From NCBI GenBank assembly GCA_027364495.1, contig DAHXPE010000006.1, positions 1 through 6,261 of the forward strand: a stretch of 6,261 nucleotides of DNA, written 5' to 3'. Both the position numbers and the translations under genes were made by a program. Each line of letters begins with the position of its first letter. Positions within the stretch are counted from its first letter, which is position 1. The DNA comes from Candidatus Heimdallarchaeota archaeon. Lineage in GTDB: Archaea > Asgardarchaeota > Heimdallarchaeia > Hodarchaeales > LC-3. Positions 1-5,984 of the stretch are shown here, one piece after another. Under the pieces are notes generated by a model. That model worked only from the letters and a program-made list of their open reading frames with translations. It was not told the DNA's origin and searched no databases.

Positions 1-192
1 TTCACCGGCTATTTCAATGGGACCACTGTTTTCAAAATTATTTATAGCAATAGAATAAAATTTTTTTACATGTTTAAATACTTTTCCCTCGAGGAATTCA
101 CTTAAAATTATCAATCCATATGAAAATTGATCCTCAAAAAAAAAGAGAAGAAATAAATCTATCTTAAAAATGGAGAACTTAATATTGTCCAA
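1..192 (-). CDS. Partial coding stretch at left edge, possible TPR-like protein; start unclear
   Basis: On the minus strand one frame is open from just after a TAA (193-195) to the left edge, about 64 codons, so the C-terminus is outside the window. The part from about position 135 down to 1 reads like real protein: it contains EGKVFKHVKKFYSIAINNF followed by ENSGPIEIAGE. The spacing of F, V, Y and A in this piece resembles a TPR helix pair, with a second helix starting at IEIAGE, but this is a judgement by eye and the family is not identified. There is no ATG in the frame. The only early start is TTG at 190-192, and the first 20 residues are I/F/K-rich and include three Phe codons from a run of nine T. 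Either the gene uses a rare start, or its 5' end has decayed or been cut off. It points away from the large spacer. Coding nature is fairly likely; function is unknown. Confidence 0.45.
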   Translation of the reverse strand, partial: MDNIKFSIFKIDLFLLFFFEDQFSYGLIILSEFLEGKVFKHVKKFYSIAINNFENSGPIEIAGE

Positions 193-548
193 TTATTTTT
201 TTGACTAAACTGATTAAACCTATCCCCAATCCATTTAATATAGAATACCTATTAATCATTATTTAACTTCATTTATAGTACTTGGACATTAATTGATTTT
301 TGTATTTGAGTCTTTTTTTTAACTATTTAAATTCATTAAACATAATTTTAGCTTTAAAATTTTTTTAAAATGGACTATCTTTTTGCAACTTATTAATAAA
401 GGAGAAAAATTTTAAAAAAGCATCTGTAAAAGCAATAATAATCAGCTAATTAATTTTTTTTTTTGAAAAAAAACCAACAAAAGCAAAAGGAACCTTCATT
501 TATAAAGGCTTTAGTAGATTTTATTTCTTCTGTCTTCAATACATTTTG

Positions 549-575
549 TTTCAGTTTTCTTGACCAAGACTGAAA
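549..575. repeat. Imperfect inverted repeat (possible hairpin)
   Basis: TTTCAGT (549-555) pairs with ACTGAAA (569-575). Inside it CTTG (559-562) can partly pair with CAAG (565-568) across AC, leaving three unpaired T on one side. The surrounding 480-600 stretch is less AT-rich than most of the spacer, so a folded RNA element is possible. No known RNA family is recognised, and hairpins of this size also arise by chance. Confidence 0.3.
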
Positions 576-1397
576 ACATAACGATTTGAACATCAAAAGA
601 TACTAGTTGCGAATTGATAACTTTCTGGTTAATATAAGCCTTATTTTAATCTACATTTGTTACATTCTAATTATATTTGAAGGCTTAATCAATCAGAATC
701 AAAAAAGGACGAAATTTAAGTAATTTGAGTTGAAATTAATCTCTATTTTTAAATAAAAGATATTTTCAATTCATTTGATTGATACCAAAAAAAGGTCTAA
801 TCTTGGTCCGTTCAATTTCAACGTTACAAAATGAAATTTGCTTAATTAAAGCTCTAATTGGCAACAACAAAAAAATTCAAAGAACAGTAAGTAATTGTCA
901 ACAAAAAGTATTATAAAACTTTGCAACAGAGTATAATTTAGGCTGAAAAAATCCATTCCCAAATGATATTTTTGTAGCAAGAATTTTTTTTCATTGTGAA
1001 AACCTCTTTCAGAATTCTCTCAAAATACAAATTTAGCCTCCATAGTTCTAATGGATCATATAAAGAGAATTTTAATGATGGAATCTGATTAAATTGCTAA
1101 AATTATGAATATAAATAACCTATTTTGAAAAACGAATATTGGTCTAAGTACTAATTTAATATCTAAATTTTAGAAAAAGTAAAAGAATTCTTATTTTTAA
1201 AAAATACTCTCAAATTTTATCTTCCAATCTTAAATTTTTATTATATGAAAATAAAAAATACCATAAAATCCACCTATCTGTGTCTCAATTCCTTTCTCAG
1301 TGGCTTGATAATCTTATTAATCAATCAAGGACACATCATTTCTATATTATTGAAGTAATAGCTTGATGTTTAAATCACTATTCTTTATTTATACATC

Positions 1398-1432
1398 GAT
1401 TCATTTTTCTAGACTTTGCTTTAAAATGAATC
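1398..1432. repeat. 10-bp inverted repeat with 15-base loop
   Basis: GATTCATTTT (1398-1407) is the exact reverse complement of AAAATGAATC (1423-1432). The 15-base loop begins with the palindrome TCTAGA. The element falls inside a chance-sized 37-codon ORF (1366-1479). In DNA this rich in A and T about one such repeat per window is expected by chance, so it is recorded as structure only. Confidence 0.35.
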
Positions 1433-1681
1433 ATCATTCAATTTTTATCCGACAAATTCGATTTTTTATCTGCAATTAAAAGCAAATATGTCGTAATCCT
1501 TCATTAAGACGCACTGTTATTTTACTAATAAAGGATTTACCTTCTTGAACATAATTAAGCCTGGACAAATCATTAAAAATGATTTTCATTTAATATTACT
1601 TGATAACTTTATAAAAACATATTCATATTTGTTCATGAAAATCAAAGTAATTCAATTTCTAAATCAAATCTGATTCAATTC

Positions 1682-1759
1682 ATGTATAACTGTTCTAATT
1701 GTAATTTTAAAATTCATGCTCAGGATCTTTTTTGTGCAAATTGTGAAACTAAATGTTAA
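1682..1759 (+). CDS. 25-residue zinc-ribbon mini-protein or gene remnant
   Basis: ATG opens a 25-codon ORF ending in TAA. It begins MYNCSNCNFK and ends LFCANCETKC. The cysteines C4, C7, C18 and C21 form a CxxC-x10-CxxC pair with a further Cys at the last residue. This is the layout of the short zinc-ribbon domains (zinc_ribbon type) found at protein ends in many archaea, including the aromatic residue just before the second CxxC. Such a domain would bind one zinc ion. The glycines that usually follow each CxxC are replaced by Asn8 and Glu22, so it is either divergent or decaying. The frame is open upstream to 1607 without another ATG. A TATA-like TTTATAAAAA (1608-1617) lies about 70 bases upstream, which would imply a leader of about 45 bases; there is no Shine-Dalgarno site. 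It could be a free mini-protein or the surviving end of a broken gene. The motif is clear; expression is not. Confidence 0.45.
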   Translation: MYNCSNCNFKIHAQDLFCANCETKC

Positions 1760-2120
1760 AATATTGAATAAAATAATTATACTAACCAATTGTTTTTGGT
1801 TTTTCCTTTCACACCACAAATTTTCCTTTATATTATAATTAAACGAAATTAGGTTTTAAAAATTGAAGTACGAGTAATTTTTTTAAAAATCTCTATTCGT
1901 CTCTCAATTTTACTAATATATTTATTTATATTCATTAAATCAAAATCACTTCATAATAATTGATTGATTACAAAGAATTCCTCAAATTTTATTATTCTTT
2001 CAAACTGTTTTTTTATAATAGCATATTCTACATTATAATACTATTTCAATTTATAAAATTACATTTACTAATTTTTTGTAACTTTCATCTTGTTTATAAA
2101 TTTAATAATGGTAGTCTCTG

Positions 2121-2130
2121 ATAATAAATA
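2121..2130 (+). promoter_or_regulatory. TATA-like element of the GNAT gene
   Basis: ATAATAAATA is centred about 29 bases before the ATG at 2155. That suits archaeal TBP binding with transcription beginning at or very near the start codon. No Shine-Dalgarno sequence precedes the ATG, which agrees with a leaderless message. The DNA is so AT-rich that the exact element is uncertain. Confidence 0.4.
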
Positions 2131-2154
2131 GACAAAAATTAGCTAAATAGTAAA

Positions 2155-3066
2155 ATGATGATTTTTTTGCATGAAATTGTAATTAAACCTTTTGACCCTA
2201 CCAAGTTGAATGAATTAGCTAAAGATCAGGTTATGATTTATAACCAGGCAATCAAAACTTTTCCAGATTACTTTCCAGCTAAAGTTGAGGATGTCGTTAA
2301 AAGGTTTCAACGTAAAGAATTTGATCAAAAACGTATGTTCTATGCTTTTGACAGAGATGAAATGATTGGGTATGCAGGATTATCTGGGAAAAATTTGCAG
2401 TATAATTCTAGAACAGCAGGTTATCCATGGATTCTTAAAGGGGTTGATCCTAATGTCAGAAATCTACTCTATAATGCAATGGAAAAACAATGTAGAAAGG
2501 AAGGGACAAGAAGTATGCATGCTTTTGTTGTAGAACGTTACTTGGATATTATTGACTTTTTCGAATCCAGAAACTTCCATATTACACAAGATTTTATAAT
2601 CTTTGAAAAAAAATTATCTAAAATAAAGTTTAAAACTCCTGAAGGATACACTTTTCGATCACTAAAGGAGAAAGACCTGCCTAGGCTCGAGACAATATCT
2701 CTTCGAGACCGTAGAGTTAAAGAACGTATTTTTTCATCTGATTGGACACAATTTATGAATTTTAGTGAATATAATACAGATGATGTTATTATTGCAGAAA
2801 AAAATGGTAATATTGCCGGTTTTTATGCTCTTTCTATTCCAGCTGATCAAAAGAAAACTAAAACTTATTTTGCAGGCCTTGCTGTTGATGTCAAAGATCA
2901 AATGATTGAACCATACATTGAAATGGAATTAGAAAATCGTGCTTTTGAACGTGGTAAAAAAACCTTAGAAATTTCTCTTTCAACTTTCTCCAAAAAAATA
3001 CCTCTTGCTAAAGAAAAGGGTTTTCAGCCAGCCGGTATAACTCTTAAACTCGAAAAATTTCTCTAA
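2155..3066 (+). CDS. Tandem GNAT-fold protein (acetyltransferase-like, 303 aa)
   Basis: The protein appears to be two GNAT (N-acetyltransferase) domains in a row. In domain 1 (about residues 8-154), MFYAFDRDEMIGYAGLSG (61-78) is the beta2-beta3 hairpin, VDPNVRNLLYNAMEKQ (97-112) is the motif A region, and IIDFFESRNF (132-141) matches motif B, usually a FYxxxGF pattern. In domain 2 (about 164-303), DDVIIAEKNGNIAGFYALS (209-227) is the hairpin, LAVDVKDQMIEPYIEME (242-258) takes the motif A place, and PLAKEKGFQPAG (283-294) is motif B. GNAT enzymes move an acetyl group from acetyl-CoA to an amine. Here neither domain has the R/QxxGxG/A loop that holds the CoA pyrophosphate, so one or both may be inactive or only structural. 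No signal peptide or membrane segment is seen, so it should be cytoplasmic. Translation starts at ATG 2155 or the next codon, ATG 2158. The gene stands alone with its own promoter. Substrate unknown. Confidence 0.8.
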   Translation: MMIFLHEIVIKPFDPTKLNELAKDQVMIYNQAIKTFPDYFPAKVEDVVKRFQRKEFDQKRMFYAFDRDEMIGYAGLSGKNLQYNSRTAGYPWILKGVDPNVRNLLYNAMEKQCRKEGTRSMHAFVVERYLDIIDFFESRNFHITQDFIIFEKKLSKIKFKTPEGYTFRSLKEKDLPRLETISLRDRRVKERIFSSDWTQFMNFSEYNTDDVIIAEKNGNIAGFYALSIPADQKKTKTYFAGLAVDVKDQMIEPYIEMELENRAFERGKKTLEISLSTFSKKIPLAKEKGFQPAGITLKLEKFL

Positions 3067-3084
3067 TCTCTAAAATATAGACGA

Positions 3085-3090
3085 TTTTTT
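3085..3090 (+). terminator. T-run downstream of the GNAT gene
   Basis: Six T follow the stop codon by about 18 bases. Archaeal transcription often ends at such T-runs without a hairpin. A second tract, seven T then G then seven A (3191-3205), lies further on and could act on either strand. Confidence 0.3.
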
Positions 3091-3330
3091 GTAAATTTCT
3101 ATTTTGATCATACATATCGAACTTCTAAAAACTCCGTTCTATATCTTTAAAAGTATTCTAGTTGTGAATGTTGAAAATCTCAATTTGGCCTTTTTTTGAA
3201 AAAAACAATCTTTATTCAGATCAGTTATTGAAGTTCTAATTTATTTTTTCCATTTTTTAAAACTGGAACTATTCAGCTCGCTCTGATAATTAAAAAAAAA
3301 ATTTTAAACTATAGTACACGTTACCTGCTG

Positions 3331-3340
3331 TTTATAAATA
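3331..3340 (+). promoter_or_regulatory. TATA box of the PLP enzyme gene
   Basis: TTTATAAATA is a close match to the archaeal TATA consensus. Its centre lies about 25 bases before ATG 3361, where a leaderless transcript would begin. This spacing is the main reason for choosing ATG 3361 over the in-frame TTG at 3352. Confidence 0.6.
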
Positions 3341-3344
3341 TTTG

Positions 3345-3358
3345 TTAACAATTGTTAA
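3345..3358. promoter_or_regulatory. 14-bp perfect palindrome between TATA box and ATG, possible operator
   Basis: TTAACAATTGTTAA is a perfect palindrome. It begins four bases after the TATA box and ends two bases before ATG 3361, so it would cover the predicted transcription start. Archaeal repressors often bind dimer sites at this place and block RNA polymerase. No regulator gene is visible in the window. A palindrome of this length is expected about once or twice in DNA of this composition, so the position, not the symmetry alone, is the argument. Confidence 0.4.
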
Positions 3359-3360
3359 TT

Positions 3361-4362
3361 ATGGCAATTTCAGAAAAACAAGAAAAGATTTCCACTGAAA
3401 ATAACAATCCTAGCAACTCTGAACAAAATAATGACCTAAAAGTCTATACATCAATGGAGCAGTTAATTGCCAACAAAAACAATCCTACTCCGATGCTTTT
3501 ATTAGGTTCTGAAATTAACCCAAGTAGTAATTTTCAAATTTATGTTAAGCTTGAATATTTCAATCCCTTTGGTTCTATTAAAGACCGCGTTGCACTTTCT
3601 ATGTTGCAACATGGGGAATTTCGAAAAGGTCAGACTCTACTTGAAGCATCATCTGGTAATACTGCAATAGCTTTGGCCGGTCTAGCTCCTTTGTTTGGTC
3701 TTAATATCGAGGTTGCAGTCCCTGAAAGAATCCCAGAGGATAAGAAACGAATCCTTAAATTATTAGGTGTTTCTGAATTATGGGAGGCTGAAGATGATCT
3801 TTGTCCTATTTATCCTAATGAAGGTGCACGTGGTATTGTCAATGGACTTATGCATTCAGCTGGTTTCGAGAGATTTGTCAATCTTAACCAATATGAAAAT
3901 TCTGCCAATGTTTTAGCTCACTACCAAAATACAGGTCCAGAAATTTGGTCCCAAACGGAAGGAAGAGTAACTCATTTTTTCAGTTCAATCGGAACTGGTG
4001 GTACAATCTCAGGTGTTGGTTCCTTTTTAAAAGAACAAAATCCTGATGTTAAAATTATTGGTGTTGAACCTGACGATTATGTTCACAATCAATATGGTAT
4101 GAAGAAAGTTAGTGGGCTTCCTGATCAATATTACCCTAAAATTATTAACAAAGAGGTTATTGATGAAATAAAAGGTGTTAAAGATGAAGAAGTCTATGCG
4201 TTGTTACGAGAACTCTTAAGACATGGTTATCCATTTGGCGTATCAACAGCATCTACTCTCAAAGTTGCTTTAGACTACGCTAAAACTGGTATTCAAGGGA
4301 CCGCTGTGGTTATTGCTGCTGACAATATTTTCAAATATCTCTCTGTTTTAAAAACCGAATAA
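3361..4362 (+). CDS. PLP-dependent cysteine synthase / cystathionine beta-synthase family enzyme (333 aa)
   Basis: This is a fold-type II pyridoxal-phosphate enzyme that replaces the beta group of a serine derivative, most likely with sulfide to give cysteine. The motifs run in the family order: NPTPMLLL (41-48); EYFNPFGSIKDR (65-76), with Lys74 as the PLP Schiff-base lysine; EASSGNT (95-101), the substrate loop, normally TSGNT; QYENSANVLAHY then TGPEIW (177-196); GTGGTISG (211-218), the phosphate-binding loop; IGVEPDD (233-239); GVSTAS (293-298), with Ser295 near the pyridine nitrogen; and ADNIFKYLS (320-328) at the end. The length suits a single catalytic domain, with no C-terminal CBS regulatory domain. 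Residues 4-27 are a polar Asn/Ser/Glu-rich tail outside the fold. The donor (O-acetylserine, O-phosphoserine or another) cannot be told: the SGLPDQYYPK segment (251-260) differs from the usual GIGAGFIP of O-acetylserine enzymes. ATG 3361 is preferred to TTG 3352 because of the TATA spacing. Cytoplasmic; transcribed alone. Confidence 0.93.
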   Translation: MAISEKQEKISTENNNPSNSEQNNDLKVYTSMEQLIANKNNPTPMLLLGSEINPSSNFQIYVKLEYFNPFGSIKDRVALSMLQHGEFRKGQTLLEASSGNTAIALAGLAPLFGLNIEVAVPERIPEDKKRILKLLGVSELWEAEDDLCPIYPNEGARGIVNGLMHSAGFERFVNLNQYENSANVLAHYQNTGPEIWSQTEGRVTHFFSSIGTGGTISGVGSFLKEQNPDVKIIGVEPDDYVHNQYGMKKVSGLPDQYYPKIINKEVIDEIKGVKDEEVYALLRELLRHGYPFGVSTASTLKVALDYAKTGIQGTAVVIAADNIFKYLSVLKTE

Positions 4363-4365
4363 AGA

Positions 4366-4371
4366 TTTTTT
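4366..4371 (+). terminator. T-run downstream of the PLP enzyme gene
   Basis: Six T begin four bases after the stop codon, with further T-rich stretches in the next 40 bases. This fits a hairpin-free archaeal terminator. The rest of the spacer up to the next gene holds no ORF above 15 codons and no recognisable element other than the next promoter. Confidence 0.35.
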
Positions 4372-4557
4372 ATACTTTTATAATTTTAATACAAATTTTT
4401 TATCTTTGTTAATAATTCTCTGAGTAAAATTTTGCTTTTTTTATGATTGTAAAATTAAAATTAGAATTTAATTTAGATATATTACCTTAATAATTCCTTA
4501 TCTCGCTTAAAACAATTAAAATATCATTTATTGATTTTTTTTGAAATTAAATTTTTT

Positions 4558-4566
4558 TTTTAAATT
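4558..4566 (+). promoter_or_regulatory. TATA-like element of the TPR gene
   Basis: TTTTAAATT, at the end of a long T-run, is centred about 28 bases before ATG 4591. The ATG at 4572 is in a different frame and is not the start. No Shine-Dalgarno sequence is present. Confidence 0.4.
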
Positions 4567-4590
4567 CAATAATGTCGAATTTAATTACTA

Positions 4591-5931
4591 ATGTCCGCTC
4601 AATCAAACCGTTCTAAAGCTTTTGAATTTTACAATTTAGGTGTTAATTCGCTTAATAAAGGTACAGATCAAATTGCTGAAGAAAATTTTAAGAAAGCAGT
4701 TGAATTCCTTCCTGATTTTGTTGAAGCATGGTATAATTTAGCTTTATTATATCATACCAACGGTCAGTTAACGGAAGCCGAATTTGGTTATAGAAAAGTT
4801 ATTGATTTGCAACCAAACAATATTTTTGCTTGGAATAATTTAGGTACTATACTTCTTCATACTGACCGTAAATCAGATGCTATTAATGCTTACAAACAAG
4901 TTACTTCTCTTGAACCTGAAGATCCTATTGCTTGGTATAATTTAGGTTACGCCTCTTGGGAAGCAGGTTTTTTTCCTGAGTCCGAACAAGCGTTTCTTCG
5001 AGCTATAGATATTAATCCAGAATTTATTGAAGCTATGAATAATCTGGGTTTTGTCCTTAGAAAATTGAACCGATTGGTGGATGTAGAGGAACTTTATCAA
5101 AACATGCTCAATATTAAGCCTGAATATGGGAAAGGCTGGTACGATTTAGGCAATGTATTCAGAGATCTAAATAAACTTGAAGAAGCAAAAAAGGCCTATC
5201 GAAAAGCTATTGATTTAGAATATGATGATGCAAGTCCTTCGCTTGAATTAGGAACTATTCTGCTTAGTCAGGATAAAATAAAGGAAGGAGAAGATATTAT
5301 TAATATTGCTGTTAATAAATATAAAGACAATTATCAAACTTGGTTTGGATTAGGTACCGTTAATCAATTTTTTAATCGTTTCTCCGAGGCTGAACAAGCT
5401 TATAAAAAAGCGTTAGATATAGATCCACGCTTTGCAGATGCCTGGTACAATCTGGCAATTGTACTTAGACATTTAGAAAAATATCAGGAGGCTGAACAGG
5501 CTATGAAGAATTATCTTGCTATTTTTCCAGACGACAGCAATGGTTGGTCGATTTTGGGATTATTACAGGAAGATTTAAACAAATTGGACAAGTCGGAGAG
5601 TAGTTTTAATAAAGCGCTTCAATTAAGTCCAAAAGATGCTACTATTAAAGCTGATTTAAGTAAAATTTATGCTAAAACCAATCAGTACGATAAAGCAATG
5701 TCTTTACTATCTGATATTCTTAAAGAATCACCAGATAAGCCACTGGGATATTATTACTTAGCATTATATTATAATACTCTAAATAATATTCAACTAACCA
5801 TTGAAAATTTAGAAAAATGTTTTGGGTACGATATCGATGGTTATTTTAGCAAATTAGCGGTTAATAGTAAAGATTTTGAGTCAATAAAAAGTTCTTCTGA
5901 ATTTCAAAATCTTTTCCTCAACACAAATTAA
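4591..5931 (+). CDS. Twelve-repeat TPR protein (446 aa), probable scaffold
   Basis: Residues 10-417 are twelve tetratricopeptide repeats of exactly 34 residues with no insertion or deletion, starting at 10, 44, 78, 112, 146, 180, 214, 248, 282, 316, 350 and 384. Repeat position 7 is Leu in all twelve. Position 4 is Trp in seven of them (47, 81, 115, 183, 251, 285, 319). Most repeats show the usual Ala/Gly at position 8, Ala at 20 and 27, and Pro near 32. Repeats 7, 11 and 12 fit least well. After the last repeat, residues 418-446 end in LAVNSKDFESIKSSSEFQN, which resembles the helical cap that often closes TPR arrays. TPRs form a right-handed superhelix that binds peptides or proteins. No enzymatic domain, signal peptide or membrane segment is present, so a soluble adaptor is likely; partners are unknown. 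The fold resembles the TPR part of O-GlcNAc transferase-type proteins, but no glycosyltransferase domain follows. The start is the first in-frame ATG. Confidence 0.93.
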   Translation: MSAQSNRSKAFEFYNLGVNSLNKGTDQIAEENFKKAVEFLPDFVEAWYNLALLYHTNGQLTEAEFGYRKVIDLQPNNIFAWNNLGTILLHTDRKSDAINAYKQVTSLEPEDPIAWYNLGYASWEAGFFPESEQAFLRAIDINPEFIEAMNNLGFVLRKLNRLVDVEELYQNMLNIKPEYGKGWYDLGNVFRDLNKLEEAKKAYRKAIDLEYDDASPSLELGTILLSQDKIKEGEDIINIAVNKYKDNYQTWFGLGTVNQFFNRFSEAEQAYKKALDIDPRFADAWYNLAIVLRHLEKYQEAEQAMKNYLAIFPDDSNGWSILGLLQEDLNKLDKSESSFNKALQLSPKDATIKADLSKIYAKTNQYDKAMSLLSDILKESPDKPLGYYYLALYYNTLNNIQLTIENLEKCFGYDIDGYFSKLAVNSKDFESIKSSSEFQNLFLNTN

Positions 5932-5962
5932 AGACTTTTGAGTCAATAGATTTACCATTTAC

Positions 5963-5984
5963 TTTCTTTTCCTTTTTTTTTCTT
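5963..5984 (+). terminator. Pyrimidine-rich tract after the TPR gene
   Basis: An almost pure T/C tract with a run of nine T (5973-5981) begins about 30 bases after the stop codon. It is the strongest T-run next to any of the three genes and probably ends the TPR transcript. Confidence 0.45.

Larger units (their letters stand above)
193..2154. other. Long AT-rich spacer with no convincing full-length gene
   Basis: Nearly 2 kb lies between the left-edge gene fragment (minus strand) and the GNAT gene (plus strand). G+C is visibly lower than in the genes: for example 15 of 60 bases at 181-240 and 8 of 60 at 1201-1260, against 22 of 60 at 2401-2460. I read both strands from every ATG and saw no ORF of 50 codons or more. 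The longer ones are: minus 450-593 (47 aa), plus 779-916 (45 aa from TTG), plus 1245-1358 (37 aa), plus 1366-1479 (37 aa), minus 1476-1589 (37 aa), minus 846-956 (36 aa), minus 1849-1935 (28 aa) and minus 179-259 (26 aa). At this base composition about one ORF of that size per strand is expected by chance. Only the zinc-ribbon peptide at 1682-1759 carries a recognisable motif. I saw no tRNA, rRNA, CRISPR repeats or insertion-sequence ends. The spacer could hold regulatory DNA, an unrecognised RNA or decayed genes. Confidence 0.7.

Noticed and set aside
450..593. 47-codon minus-strand ORF with ATG (MFKSLCFQSWSRK...)
   Set aside because: Ends in a homopolymer-encoded FFFKKKN, overlaps an open frame on the other strand, has no motif, and its length is near what chance gives at this composition.
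607..723. 38-codon TTG ORF with a hydrophobic middle, like a small membrane protein
   Set aside because: Ile/Leu/Tyr/Phe-rich runs appear readily in AT-rich non-coding DNA; no ATG, no promoter at a fitting distance, no motif.
846..956. 36-codon minus-strand ORF with ATG, rich in Phe and Leu
   Set aside because: Chance-sized; the opposite strand carries the TTG ORF at 779-916, and at most one of the two can be meaningful.
1245..1479. Two consecutive 37-codon plus-strand ORFs (1245-1358 and 1366-1479) seven bases apart, like a tiny operon
   Set aside because: About one ORF of this size per strand is expected by chance; neither has a motif or ribosome-binding site, and the second contains an inverted repeat.
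1476..1589. 37-codon minus-strand ORF (MKIIFNDLSRLNY...) of protein-like composition
   Set aside because: Better than most but without a recognisable family or promoter; kept out for lack of support.
614..1610. Direct repeat TTGATAACTTT at 614-624 and 1600-1610
   Set aside because: Eleven A/T-rich bases occurring twice, about 1 kb apart with unrelated flanks, is within chance for this composition.
1849..1935. 28-codon minus-strand ORF rich in Lys, Arg and Ile
   Set aside because: Length and composition are as expected for AT-rich spacer DNA.
3191..3205. Seven T, G, seven A as a terminator hairpin
   Set aside because: Only A-T pairs with a one-base loop; such tracts are common in this DNA and it lies over 120 bases from the gene end.
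3168..3239. 23-codon ORF between the GNAT and PLP enzyme genes
   Set aside because: Too short to separate from chance and no motif.
3352..3360. In-frame TTG start for the PLP enzyme, adding three residues
   Set aside because: ATG 3361 lies at the right distance from the TATA box for a leaderless start, while TTG 3352 would lie inside the palindrome and too close to the TATA box.
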